Positions 33,844 through 45,482 of a stretch of 64,000 nucleotides of DNA are shown one piece after another (position 1 is the first letter of the stretch; the number at the start of each line of letters is the position of its first letter). This DNA is from Lumbricus terrestris. Its lineage: Eukaryota; Annelida; Clitellata; Crassiclitellata; Lumbricidae. Both the position numbers and the translations under genes were made by a program. The DNA lies in assembly GCA_949752735.1 (NCBI GenBank), contig OX457039.1, forward strand, positions 45,731,599 through 45,795,598, in the 5' to 3' direction. The notes beneath the pieces are model-generated. The model did not search any database. It saw only the letters and a program-made list of their open reading frames with translations, and was not told the DNA's origin.

Positions 33844-34216
33844 AGAGAAACAGACAGAGACAGATTGAGACATGCAGAGACAGACAGAGACAGACAGAGA
33901 CAGACAGAGACGAACGGAGACATACAGAGACAGACAGAGACAGACAGAGACGGACGGAGACAGATGGAGACAGACGGAGACAGACAGAGACAGACAGAGA
34001 TAGACAGAGACAGACAGAGACAGACAGAGACGAACGGAGACATACAGAGACAGACAGAGACAGACAGAGACGGACGGAGACAGATGGAGACAGACGGAGA
34101 CAGACAGAGACAGACAGAGATAGAAGAGACAGACAGAGACGAACGAAGACAGACAGAGACAGACAGAGACGAACGGAGACAGACAGAGACAGACATAGAC
34201 AGACAGAGACAGAGAC
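33844..34216. repeat. AGACAGAC array with 120-bp higher-order period
   Basis: The base unit is about 10 bp (GACAGACAGA). Variant units (CGAACGGA, CATACAGA, CGGACGGA, CAGATGGA) come in a fixed order that repeats exactly 120 bp later: 33901-34008 matches 34021-34128. A third partial period starts near 34139. Confidence 0.9.
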
Positions 34217-34501
34217 AGTCAATATAGAACCAAACCACCTCCGGGTTTCGATGCGTCGAGTTTGAAACTTCATCAGAGCAATGCAACAGAAAGACATGCA
34301 CAGATACAACCAGACACACGTGCAGTGACACATACCCACACCCACAACCGTTCGCACACAACCGTTCGCATGCGAACAGCCGAGAGATGAGGGGCTGCGA
34401 TGGATATTATTCGATTATAGACGCATCCTCTGACAACAGCCGCCAGACAGAATTTGCATGTTGTCCAATTTGAAGTCAACGAAAGATATCATATATATAT
34501 A
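34217..34501. other. No gene recognised
   Basis: Contains a CACACACC-rich bit near 34313-34345 and ends in a TA run that is the landing site of element 2. Confidence 0.3.
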
Positions 34502-37500
34502 TTAGGGTGGCCCTTAGCATACAGCCAAAATATAAAAATTGTAAAATTTTGTCTGGCACCCTTTCAATCCATGCCAATTATAGAAATAACATTATGTTGA
34601 AAAGGATTTTGGAATTGGAAAATATTTAGGGGTGCCCCTCGAGCGCCGAAATTTATTCCTTAATACAAATTTGATCGTTTGAATCATACAATTTCAACCA
34701 AACTATATTCAACACACTGTCACTCAGCATTTTACAGAGACGACTAAAATACACTCTAGTGATGCAACAATGCCAATGAAACAAGTGTTTACTGTTCAAT
34801 TATAATTCAGTTATTGTTCACTGTTCATGAACAACTGGTCACAGAAGTAAATGATCAGTACAGGACAATGAAATGCAGGAATCACTGCTTTCTACAAATT
34901 TGACACGAGATGTCTTTTCGTACAGTCAGGGAACTGTCGTCGATGTTCACTGACAACCTGCAGGAGAAATTGAAGCTGATCCTCATCTTTTGTTAGCTTT
35001 TTATTTAAGTCCTGGATGAGTGCCACACCTCGTTCAGCTCTATCATTGACGACAGCCAACCCTTTGAGTACTGCTTGCGCTTCTCGAAATGCTTCATGCT
35101 CTTCCCAAAGAGTAGGATCTTTGGAAAGCATCATCTCAGATAGTCCACGCAGACCAAGCACCTGGAACAGTTTCTTAGTGTTGGTTGTACAGATTTGTTA
35201 CAGACCGCTGGTGCCAAGAAATGCATCTGACTTCACACTGGGTCGTTTAGGCGGATGATCTGGGGCTACTTCTTCCATGGCAGCAATCATTAGCTTCTTG
35301 GAGTCATTGGATACCCATCATACCCTTGAATCAAAAAGAGCAAGCCCAATAGGGCTCTTCAGACAAATACCAGAGATGAAGCCCTAGATTCTTGCTTGTA
35401 GCAGAAGAAATTGTAGTATGTGGATATGTGAGAAGGTTTGCCATGAGAATGCAGTCATTCAGAGGAGCCTCCACAGCAATTGGCGCAGTTATCCAGGCTT
35501 TCAGGTAAACAACAACTGAAATTATGGCAATATCACGAATGCTGCGTTCTTCTGCAGCAGTCTTCTTGAACTGAGCACGAAAGAGCCACATCTTTATGGT
35601 ATAGATGACTTTTGTCATCCATCGTGCCCGGTGCATAGCGCCAGGTATTCGAAACCGAATTCCACGAGAAGGAACACCTCCTAGAAAGACAACTGAGAGC
35701 TCGAGAAATTCCCTGTAATCGTCTCGTGGTTGTGCAGTTGCTAAATGTCTATGAGCAAACTCCAAGATATCAAAACGGTGTTGGGCCACCAATGATTCCA
35801 CCAAAGGATCTGACGAGGCTACCTGAAATTTGTCGCTTTCAATGAATTTCCAGTGGTCTCGAAACCTCTTGAAAAGAAGAAATCAGGTCCAGTAGAAGTT
35901 CCAATGGAAGTTTTTCGAATGCAGCCCCAATATTAAGTTCCATAACATGGTATCGACATGCCAGGAAAAGGAGATCTTTATTCAATTATTGCTCTATTAG
36001 GAAACATGCACCTGAGCGATGACCTGTGTTGCTGGCTGTGGTGTCAAAACACAAAGCAACAAGCTGATCTTGAACATTCCACTCTCTCAAACACTGGACG
36101 ACTGCAGATGCTTGAGCTGAGCCTGTTTCTGAGGATAGCTTTGGAATGCCCAGTTCAATTCATGCATCTGAGATCAGAACAGTACTGGAAGACGGTCAAC
36201 ATGTTCGTGTGATGTCAAATTCTTCCAGAAACTTGACATCCCAATGAACGATTAAAGGAACTAAGGCGGAAAATTCGGATTGAAGGCTGTTTGATTTGGT
36301 GGTTCTGTGGCTCGCCCTGGCACGTTGAATGGAATTTTGGCTGATATTCAGTCTTGACGTCACAGCCAAGGCTGGAAGCCACTTCGCTAAGAACGAATGT
36401 AGCATTTCTTGACGAAATCTTTGTTCTGTCCAAAGCCGATGTCAGACCAGGAGACAGAACATTGATTCTGGCTCGTTTGGGCGCAGGACCCGCAGGTGCT
36501 GCATTTTTTACTAGTGTTAGTGCCGCAGGTTTTGTTTCCTTTACATCCAACATCAGGCCCATCACTTTCATCACTTGATTCTTCATCACTTGAACAGGAA
36601 TCGGTATCCAGTACTAACTGGCTTGTACATACCGCGAGCTCTACCTGTGCTCTTTTTTGCGCATCTGTTCCACTTCCTTCCCTTCCTGTGCACGCTGTCT
36701 TCGACGCATATCCACCATGTCAGCTGCACCAACTGAACCTGGACGTCCCTTCTGCCTTTGAGAGAGTAGGAAGTCTCTGTCTTCAGGAATGGAGATCATT
36801 GTGAGAGCGTCTGCATGTGCAATATCAATCGGGTCATCTAGTCTCTCAATAAATTTCTCCTCCTTAATCTTGTGAGCTGTAGCTGTTCGGTGTCTATGCT
36901 TTTGAAGTCCTTTCCATTCCACGAACACCGACTCCAACTTGTCAATACAATGCTTTTTGCCTCTTACAGGTATACCAGCTCGGTTCCAAAATAGAGTGAC
37001 TTTTTCTATAGCCTGTTGACTGGAATAACGGACTGTCTGCTTGCCAACTTTGAGCAGATGCATGAATTATCCAAACGTTTGACGATACGATGGCAACTTT
37101 GCTCCAAGAATTTCAGGCTCATAAGAGCCAAGTAGATAGACACTTGTTTTCCCTCGTGTTTGCATAATTAATTATGAATAATTATTTGTAATATTTCGTA
37201 TTTACTATGTCTGACCATGTAGGCCTATGTTTCCAATAGTAGACTAAAATCAAATGTCTTTCCTTGCATTAAGAAACTCTTCATAAAATATTGCCACCTT
37301 TTTTCAACCAGACAACAAACGTTAATCAAACATATATTTGAAATTGTACTAAAATTTTAGAGCTCGCGTAATTTTAATAAGTAAGTAAGTACTAAATATT
37401 AAATATTGAAGCATTGCAAACATTAGTAGGCCGACAGAATGTATTAAAGCACTGAAAATTTCAGTTTGCGATTCCAATTATAATTTGGAAATGTACTCGT

Positions 37501-37650
37501 ACATTATTGAAACTTGAAAGCTCGGGGGGCACCCCTAAATATTGCCCTATTGCAAAGATTTTTTGCACAAATTATTTTCTTCGTAATTGAAATAGATTGG
37601 AGGGGTGCCAGCAGATTATTTTTAACTTTCATTTTTAAGGGCCACCCTAA
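34502..37650 (-). mobile_element. DNA transposon 'element 2' (TTAGGG-TIR family)
   Basis: A 3149-bp element with ends TTAGGGTGGCCCTTA at 34502 and the inverse finishing at 37650, inserted in TA repeats. Subterminal pairing continues imperfectly (GGGGTGCCCCTCGAGC near 34631 against AGCTCGGGGGGCACCCC near 37517; CTGGCACCC near 34551 against GGGGTGCCAGC near 37602). The ends agree with element 1 at 12 of 15 positions. A degenerate transposase is coded on the minus strand over almost the whole length. An AT-rich 5' leader fills about 37070-37510. Confidence 0.88.
34892..37063 (-). pseudogene. Element 2 transposase, near full length but broken
   Basis: Pieces in order on the minus strand: 37063-36641 (140 aa; basic, with FWNRAGIPV and EDRDFLLSQ), 36589-36215 (KISSRNATFVLSEVASSLG), CFDTTASNTG with SGAC after it (36051-36022), LACRYHVMEL (35964-35935), 35804-35331 (GAMHRARWMTKVIYTIK, later AERS, AAPIAVEAPLND-like and HLWYLSEEP) and 35161-34892 (VVNDRAERGVALIQDLN, near the C-terminus). 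I read CFDTT as the first catalytic Asp, C-R-Y-H as the C(2)H signature seen in hAT, CACTA and Mutator-type transposases, ARW as the insertion-domain mark, and AERG as the final Glu. This reading is inference. At least four frameshifts or stops make it inactive. It is a transposase of a family common in invertebrate genomes as uncharacterised protein; superfamily name not recalled. Confidence 0.75.
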
Positions 37651-37775
37651 TATATATATATAAATTATATATATATATGAAATCATATATATATATAAAT
37701 TATATATATGAAATCATATATATATATATATGTATGTATGAAATTATATATATATATAATTATATAATATTATAT
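37651..37775. repeat. TA / ATGAAATCATA microsatellite
   Basis: TA runs interrupted by ATGAAAT(C/T)ATA blocks, right flank of element 2. Confidence 0.9.
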
Positions 37776-38512
37776 GTGTTGTTTAATAGATTACATGCTT
37801 TCTTGTTTGAAGCGAGCTTTAGGAGCAGGATGCATGTAGTCAATAAAACCTGCTGCTTTTAAATTTCACAGCAGATTCTTATAGGGTAGTGAATGAAATA
37901 TCACGTTAAAAACTAAGATGGCTGACCGCAAATTGTACATAATACAATGATGATGCGTAGTTTGTTTTACGAGTGACTTACAGATACACATGCATACTAT
38001 GGATACAACGCGTCAGAAAAGTGTATCAATCTCTTCTCTGACTTCAGTCTTAAACAACAGTGATGTCTCCGTTGAAGTATTTTCTATGAAAATAGCATTG
38101 ATGATGAAGTAATGAAGATTCTGCTAGAAAGAATAAAGCAGAAATTTCTTTGCTAGGAAGAAGGCGTTTTATAAAATCACTTTCATACATGTATTAGACT
38201 GTGCTATGGCCTGAATGACTTATTCTACCTATTTCAGTGATATAACCGCGTGGTGAGCTGCCTAATCACACCCGTTTCCGCAGATTACAATGACGCTACC
38301 AGCCCTCCCCACCTGCCATTAACTGCCCCCCATTTAATTCAATTCTTCTCGACAGCCGCGGTGGTCTTTATTAGCAACCAAATTCACGGGTCGATAAACA
38401 GGACGATAAAAGCGGCGTAAAATACGTCCGAAGCCAGAACCGGCGTTTGTTGAAATTCATGCACAACGTGTAAGCAGAATAATTATAAGCAGCTTCACTT
38501 GTCTTATGATCA
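37776..38512. other. No gene recognised
   Basis: Unique-looking AT-rich DNA; no recognisable coding. Confidence 0.4.
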
Positions 38513-38520
38513 GCTGCAAT

Positions 38521-38811
38521 CATGGGCGTAGGAGGCTGGGTCCAGGGGGGGCAAATGCCCCCAAATTTCGGGCAAATGTGTTTTTCGGGCAAAAGAGGCA
38601 CGGACGTAAGAAAGTTCGAAATTTTTTCGAGCAAACAGGTACAGGCGGATATTTTATTTACACGAAGTAACTAAAAAAAGGTCATCAGATTTTTCGGACG
38701 AGAAAATGCTAAGATTTTGGGCGGATGACTAAAAAAAGGTCATCAGATTTTTCGGGCAAAAAATAACAATTTTGCCCCCCCCCCACTTCCGAAATGTCCC
38801 CTACGCCTATG
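38521..38811. mobile_element. 291-bp non-autonomous DNA element with 8-bp target duplication
   Basis: The ends are CATGGGCGTAGG (38521) and CCTACGCCTATG (38811), inverted with one mismatch. They are flanked by the perfect 8-bp duplication GCTGCAAT (38513-38520 and 38812-38819), as for hAT and similar superfamilies. G-rich (GGGGGGGCAAA) and C-rich blocks next to the ends also pair. Inside, the motif GGTCATCAGATTTTTCGG occurs twice (about 38679 and 38739). Confidence 0.88.
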
Positions 38812-38819
38812 GCTGCAAT

Positions 38820-39140
38820 AATCGTCACATATTAGCCAATGCGTTCTTTAATCAGAGCAATTGCGCTGCATGTGAATGTGGAAGACATGCATGCACATAA
38901 CAATCCTCATTAAATTTTCTCGTATCTTCCTGAGTTTAATTATCTGTAGCTTTTTTAAATCGATCGATCAGAAACGCAGTTTTTTTATGAACAGTCGTTT
39001 ACCTTAATTGATGGGTTTTGTGGACTAATTAAAAGAATTTACTCATTTAACCTCACAACAACAAAAAATCTTAGGACCAACACAGGCAATCAATAAACTT
39101 GAACGTCGTGCTTTTTCTTCTATAGCAAGTCGCATGTATG
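38820..39140. other. No gene recognised
   Basis: AT-rich; nothing seen. Confidence 0.3.
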
Positions 39141-39845
39141 ACAGGACGGGTTCTAGGACAATTAGGCCTACCCACGACAATCACTCCTTTACAATTACTC
39201 CCCGGACAATACCCCCCTCCGTGCAGAAAGAATGACCAAACAACAACAACTATAGGTGTTAGTCATGAAACCCATGCATTAATTACATAATTATGATAAG
39301 AATGCAAAATATTCATTTAGTGTATACATTATATATTTATTGATTAGACACACAATATTACTATAGAGAATCATGCAACGTCACTACGTGAATTAAATGC
39401 GTTAAAGAAAATGTTGATTAGTGTTAATGAGTTAATTCAGCTTAAAAAGAAATGTTGTGAGTTACTTCGCGTTTGATAGTAGTTTGATTGACTACCATCA
39501 ATACCAATGCGCTCATTGTATACTTGCGAACGATGGTCGGAATCCTTGCGTTGGTGTCAGTATACGTCTTCCTTGGAGGTTGTGATGTACACCAGCCGGA
39601 GATTTCGTAATTTTGTTTCAATCTTTCAAGGTCAATGAACGCACATCATCAGCACATGATTCTCGCCTAAAACTGCCTAATAGTTAGCTATTAATAATTA
39701 TAGTCTTTGATGTATGGCAAGTCTTTTATGTCCAACATTGAGTTATTGCTTGGTCATTCTTTTAGCATGGGGGAATTGGCACGGGGTAATTGTCCGGGGG
39801 CAATTGTCCGTGCATGGGGTCATTGTCCTGTTACCGACAGGACTA
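39141..39845. mobile_element. Possible inverted-repeat element with GGACAATNNCCCC ends
   Basis: The left part (39141-39238) has CTAGGACAATTAGG, ATTACTCCCCGGACAATACCCCC and AGAAAGAATGACCAA. The right part (39750-39845) carries the inverses: TTGGTCATTCTTTT, GGGGTAATTGTCCGGGGG and GGGGTCATTGTCCTG. The roughly 500-bp core is AT-rich and non-coding. Ends and target duplication are not clear, so the boundaries are approximate. Confidence 0.55.
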
Positions 39846-40540
39846 TAATAAATTATAAGCGACTGTGATCTATAATGATGATTTTTGGAGTGAATAGAGC
39901 AGACCGTACAATACAGACCTTACATAACAGACCGTACATAACAAACCGTATCCTGCATTGAATGTCATGCAAAAAAGTCCAATTTCTTGATTGAACTAGG
40001 TTTCCATACACACCACAATCCAACGTAGGCAAAATAGTGATTAATATACAACCAAATAGCGAAAATAACTGATTGGGGCCATCAACTAAACTCAACAAAA
40101 ACCAATGAATAATAATAAAAGTGACATGCTGTCTTTCGACAATTGATATGAATTCGCGAGAAGCGTTTAATGGAAGGATGATCGGGAAAATCAAAGCATG
40201 AATTGATGACCTATACTGCCATCTGTTGTCGACCGAATTCCGGATTAGGAAACATTTTCTAGCTAAGAAGTCGACCCATATTCTGTGGATTGGAGATATT
40301 AGATAAATTGTGACAAATGCTGCTGCTGCTGCTGCTGTTGATAGCGAAGACGACGATGACAACGATCAACTGCAGAATAAATGGTGTAAATGGTGTAAAT
40401 GGTGTAAATGGTGTAAATGGCAATATATATCAGCCGCAGTGGACATTGTACAGTATAGTGGATGCGGTACCAGTGGAATTACATTATGTCTACTGATAAT
40501 TATGTCCACTGCTGAAGAGAGAAAGAGAGACATACATACA
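39846..40540. other. No gene recognised; small repeats
   Basis: Includes (CTG)n at 40319-40338 and four copies of the 9-mer TGGTGTAAA at about 40382-40420. A minus-strand open frame (40362-39853) has no recognisable domain. Confidence 0.4.
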
Positions 40541-40640
40541 GACAGACAGACAGAGAAAGAGAGAGAGAGAGTGAAAACAGAGAAGAGAAGAGAGAGAGAG
40601 AAACACAGAGAGAGTGAGAAACAGAGACAGAGACAGAGCG
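40541..40640. repeat. GA-rich microsatellite
   Basis: AGAGAG with ACAGAG interruptions. Confidence 0.85.
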
Positions 40641-40734
40641 AATGCCAGACCCTGGCGCATACATAAATAAAGATTAACCGCAGAGATGCATGCGCGGAAG
40701 AATAGGAATTTCAATACCTGTTGAAGGTTATCAA

Positions 40735-41127
40735 GCACACGGACCGGCACACAAACAGACACACACACAGGCAGGCAGGTGAACCGACAGACACACAACA
40801 TCTAAGTTGATTATATATAGACCGACAACCACGCTCATCCAGAGAAACACACTGGAACAGACAGAAAGACACGCACGCAGGCACACAGACACAGACAGAG
40901 ACACAGAGACAGACACAGATAAGAAATAGAGAAAAAGACATGCAGCGGATATAATGTAAAAAATGTACTGCAGGTGAGTGTCAGACAGACTGGAGACAGA
41001 CAGGCAGACAGACAGACAGACAGATAGACAGATAGACAGACAGGCAGACAGACAGACAGATAGACAGACAGGCAGACAGACAGACAGGTAGACAGACAGA
41101 CCGACAGACAGACAGACAGACAGACTG
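40735..41127. repeat. ACAC/AGAC-rich microsatellites, (CAGA/CAGG)n core
   Basis: CA/CAGA-rich from 40735. The clean tetranucleotide core (CAGA, CAGG, TAGA units) is 40980-41127. Confidence 0.9.
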
Positions 41128-41349
41128 GAGACTGCAGACGACAATACGGTGACAAGCAGACTGAGTCTGCTGAGTGAAAAGAGGAAATCGGATTTCGTTT
41201 TTTATTAGTAAAGTTTCTCGTTTTGAAAAGGCAAAACAATTTTGCGTTGCAGGTGGCTGCGCATTGTTGTAGAGATCGTCCAATTGTATAACGAAAGAGA
41301 CGATCGACTGAGCGACGATATATATATAGACCACATTCGTATCAATAGC

Positions 41350-41702
41350 AACACACACACCTACACCCACACGTACGCACCTACACACTCCCACACACGC
41401 AAACGCACCCACACACGCACACACACCTACACACACACACCTACACACTCACACACACACGCAAACGCACCCACACACGCACACACACCTACACACACAC
41501 ACCTACACACTCACACACACACGCAAACGCACCAACACACGCACACACACCTACACACACCTACACACCCACCTACACACACACACCTACACACACACAC
41601 ACCTACACACACACACCTACACACACAAAACACACTTTCACACTCACCCACGCACTCGCGCACACACACACACGGACATACACACGTGCGCGCACACACA
41701 CA
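41350..41702. repeat. CA-rich array with 62-bp higher-order period
   Basis: CACACAC with CTACAC and GCAAACGCACC variants. The GCAAACGCACC marker recurs at 41399, 41461 and 41523, a 62-bp period over about 2.5 copies. Simpler CTACACAC units follow. Confidence 0.9.
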
Positions 41703-41748
41703 CCCATCGTCTGTCGTTGACGATATATGTTCCGCAGATCGATGATAC

Positions 41749-41908
41749 ATCAATCGATATCAATCGATATCAATCGATATCAATCGATATCAATCGATAT
41801 CAATCGATATCAATCGATATCAATCAATATCAATCGATATCAATCGATATCAATCGATATCAATCGATATTAATCGATATTAATCGATATCAATCGATAT
41901 CAATCGAT
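41749..41908. repeat. 10-bp satellite ATCAATCGAT, 16 copies
   Basis: 160 bp of head-to-tail 10-mers with three single-base variants. Each unit contains the palindrome ATCGAT. The Ile/Asp/Asn/Arg/Tyr/Gln-rich open frame over it is a repeat translation. Confidence 0.97.
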
Positions 41909-42019
41909 GCCCGTGGGTGCTTATATACTGCGTCGTCATGGCTGGAGACGTCTACACGGTCCGTGCACAAGAGGACGTATACGAACGACAATAGTAGAAA
42001 TGTATGAACCTCTGTTTAC

Positions 42020-42846
42020 CAGTGTTACCACTGAGGTTTCTGAAATAAACCCAGATTTCCTTCCGAAAAAACCCCAGAAAAACCCAGACTATTCATATAA
42101 GCTATTTTAGACCCCCTTTGTTCAAATAAAGTTGGTTTTTCGCTTGTTCGCATGAGGATTAACTAAATGTTCGTCAAAAGAGTCGAATAAAATGTAATTA
42201 CAACTTTAAAATGTCATTTGCCAAAGTTGTCAGAGACTCGGGATCCTTACTGACAAACAGTGAGTTTAATCAACATATTTGTGTGCGCATGCGCAGCGGG
42301 TCGAGTGTACCAGAATCGTAAGCACATAGCACATGTGGCTTAAATTTACAAAGTTTTAAAGTTGTCCGAGGTTTCCAGCCAAATTTTCTTAATACACCAA
42401 CAATCCAACGTTTTAACCACCTAGAACATTAATACTCTGCAACAACTAATTGGCTATTATACCACTAGAGGATTGACCTTACCTACAGTGTATAACTGTA
42501 TGTGCATGTTATAGATGTAATACGGCTTTACAAGGAAAGAGACGAGTGATCTGACCTATTTGAAATGTCAAAAGGGTTTATTTCTGTGCAGAACTATTCT
42601 TCAGGTTATAAATTATTTTGTGAATTGACAACATGAGATCTTGATTGTGGAGTTTAAAATTAAAATTAGTGGAAAAATTATGTATCACATCCATTTTACA
42701 TTGAATTTCACAGAATAATCATGTGTTGTAAGTACAAAAGTCAACTCACCAAAATAAACCCAGATCTTGCCAAAAAAAAACCAGAAACCCAGACGAAGGC
42801 CAAAAAACCCAGATCTAGTGGAAAAAACCCAGCTGTGGCATCACTG
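42020..42846. mobile_element. 827-bp non-autonomous hAT-like element with 8-bp target duplication
   Basis: Ends CAGTGTTACCAC (42020) and, inverted at the right, CAGTGATGCCAC (finishing at 42846). They are flanked by the perfect 8-bp duplication CTGTTTAC (42012-42019 and 42847-42854), the hAT hallmark. Both subterminal regions contain several AAACCCAGA motifs in the same orientation (42045-42090 and 42753-42830). The interior is AT-rich with no transposase. Confidence 0.9.
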
Positions 42847-42865
42847 CTGTTTACGATAAAGAACA

Positions 42866-42955
42866 ACAGCAGCAGCAGCAGCAGCAATGACAGACAGCAA
42901 TGACAGGCAGCATTGACAGACAGCAATGACTGACAGACAGCAATGACAGACAGCG
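42866..42955. repeat. CAG run and CAGCAATGACAGA minisatellite
   Basis: (CAG)n to 42885, then about five imperfect units of GACAGACAGCAAT. Confidence 0.85.
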
Positions 42956-43080
42956 TATATACATTTGACGCAACCATTGCTTTGTTGTACGATCATGAAA
43001 TCGATTTCGGCATTTTCACTATTCTCCGACACGGATTGGTTACTCGTTGAATGGATATTTGATTCGGAATAATGGGATGA
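42956..43080. other. No gene recognised
   Basis: Short unique-looking spacer. Confidence 0.3.
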
Positions 43081-43262
43081 CCGGAAGGATGGATGGATAG
43101 ATGGATGGCTCGATTGGATGGCTGAGTGGATGACCGGATGGATGGCTGGTTGAGTGGGTGGGTGGCTGGATGACTGGATGGACGACTGGACTAATGGATG
43201 AATTCATGGATGGTTAGATGGAATGATGGATGGATGCATAGGTTAACGAATGGATGGCTGAT
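43081..43262. repeat. GGAT-type degenerate microsatellite
   Basis: GGATGGATGGCT/GACTGGAT variants over 180 bp. Confidence 0.85.
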
Positions 43263-43958
43263 TATGATAAAATGATAGGCCTAATATAGTCTATCGCTCG
43301 GCGGATAGTTACCGTATGCTAGCCTATCCAGGGTGATACTGTATTAATATACCTTTACTACTTTACGTTTTGAGACATGTTCGTGTGATTGGCCCTATTT
43401 TGCTTTTATTATTATGCATGCTAATTATCTTGGAATGATGCACATTTACGCCGTGGTGAGGATAAAAGAGGCCAGACAGACAGACTGACAAACAGGTGTG
43501 ATAATTATGAGACCATGCTTCCTCTGTATTCGCAAGAAGACCACGGAGCGGACGAAGTGTATTTCGACCACGTCGGTTTGTCAACGATGAAAATGTCGAC
43601 GTTGTCTGACCAATAGGAAAAACACAATTTTAAAGAGTAAAAAGGGATCTTTTCTCAGTGGTCCATATAGTGGGGGGCGAATCCATCGTTTGAACTCAGA
43701 CTTGTGATAAACAGTCGATGTTTGAGAAGGTCACAACGTACGACCTACAGAGAAAATGAACAAGGTAATAGAGACGTGAAAGATCTTTTCAGAAAGAATT
43801 AAGCATCTTTGGAGAGAAGCAGTTATTTGAAACCAGAAGTGAAGAGAGGATCAGACGATAAGGGGAGAGAAGGTGTTTGCTGTGTGAAAGTTACACGCAT
43901 TAAGGATCACGTGAAAAGGCGTGCAGTCAAAAGAAGTGTCTTGCATATATATTATACT
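43263..43958. other. No gene recognised
   Basis: No feature beyond a TAGGCCTA at 43276 and a short CAGACAGACTGACA bit at 43474. Confidence 0.4.
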
Positions 43959-44800
43959 AGCTGATCTACCCGGCGTTGCCCGGGAAATTTCGATTTTTAG
44001 TTCCCAGCCACGCCTGACCCCGCTCCCACGTCGCCCTTCTCACCTCGTCTTACATCGGCCCCAACCCGGTCCCACTCTGGTCGCCATTCCCACCTCGCCT
44101 TCTTCCATAGGCCCACCCGGTCCAACCACTTTGAGTGCCCAGCGTTGCCCGTGATATTTAGGTTTTCGGTCCAACCCAACTCACACCCATCCATGTTTGC
44201 GCTATAGTCAGCATTTTTGCGAAACCGCGTGTCAAAAGATCTGCCCTCGTCGAAAAATGAGGTTAAAAATCTATTGGTTCGTTAAAAACCGATCGGCGAA
44301 AACTATTGCGTCTTAAATAGGCTAGTGATAGCCTACATATACGGTATATGTATTAATTAACGGCACAAAGCGTTATAATTTTTAAATCGGCCGTGACGTC
44401 ATTAATGTACTGGTTTCAATCATCAATATATCATCGATGGTTTCAATGTCTGTTGAAAATATGGTTGAAAGCAAATAAAATGGCGTCTTAAACACAGCGT
44501 TAGGATTGGATGGAAAATGAAATGTTTCAATCTCGGGAAACGGTAAGATTTTTGGATCGCGAAGCCCGATAGTGTTCCCCGGTGATGCTAAAAAGTATTT
44601 TTGTAAATATTGAGAAAAATCGGTCAGGTGGATAAGAAGAAAATTGGTTCATTAAAATGTTACGACTTGATTTTATAGGTTTAGATAGCTTGTTCTTTGG
44701 GGTAAGGTAAGACATGTCTATGCTAGAGGTATAGTTAATAGGCTGAAGCTGAAAATGAAATTGAGATTGAAGTTCAACCAAAGGTTGAGTTGAAATGTGA
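43959..44800. repeat. Probable dispersed repeat beginning CTAGCTGATCTACCCGGCG
   Basis: CTAGCTGATCTACCCGGCG followed by TTGCCCGGGAAATTT resembles a border I have seen at many repeats in invertebrate genomes (retroelement 3' regions); this is from memory. CAGCGTTGCCCGTGATATTT near 44140 is a second, decayed version of the motif. A GAAAAATCGGTCAGG block near 44611 is also typical of such repeats. Right boundary and class not determined. Confidence 0.4.
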
Positions 44801-45085
44801 GGTTGAGGAAAAAAGAAGTCAGCACAGGCAGCTAGTGAGGTGAAAAACGGAGAGAATGATAATTGTCTTAATTTAATGTGACGTTGAAAAAACCCAAGTT
44901 ACAACATTTGGACACTGAATTATAAATGGGAATGTGAATCAGAAATGGAAAGTAAATTGCTTATTTCGACTAGGCCTATATGCAACTGAAACTCCTGCTG
45001 TAAGCAAGGAGTTAGGCTCCTTAGGCCTAATCAAAAGCTATATGCCACGGACTGTCAAAATAATTATTCGCTTCTTTCAGTTATC
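44801..45085. other. No gene recognised
   Basis: Two TAGGCCTA octamers (44971, 45022); nothing else. Confidence 0.3.
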
Positions 45086-45106
45086 ATCGTCGTCGTATCA
45101 AAGTCA

Positions 45107-45167
<61 letters not shown>
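45086..45167. repeat. (GTC)n microsatellite
   Basis: About twenty GTC/CGT units, pure from 45107. Confidence 0.95.
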
Positions 45168-45482
45168 GAATTGATAGCACAGTATTTTACAGTAGAGCTA
45201 CATAAGTTAGCACAAAAGAAAAGCCTCAAAAGATGCAGTAGAACTACATAAGTTAGCATTCCTCTTGAGTATATATCTATAGAGATCTTGAAGGGTCGCT
45301 ATATAAATTTATGTGATTGAAGAAAAGCCTCAAAAGAAGCCTCTATGCATTTCACTGATGTTGATTTGAATGGTTACTATAAAAAAATATTATTGTTAGA
45401 GCAGCTTTGCTCTGGTTGGTTGCGTTCCCTCTTGCTAACGTTCTCAACACTGCATGGGGTATTACTTGAAAATGGGAGTTAG

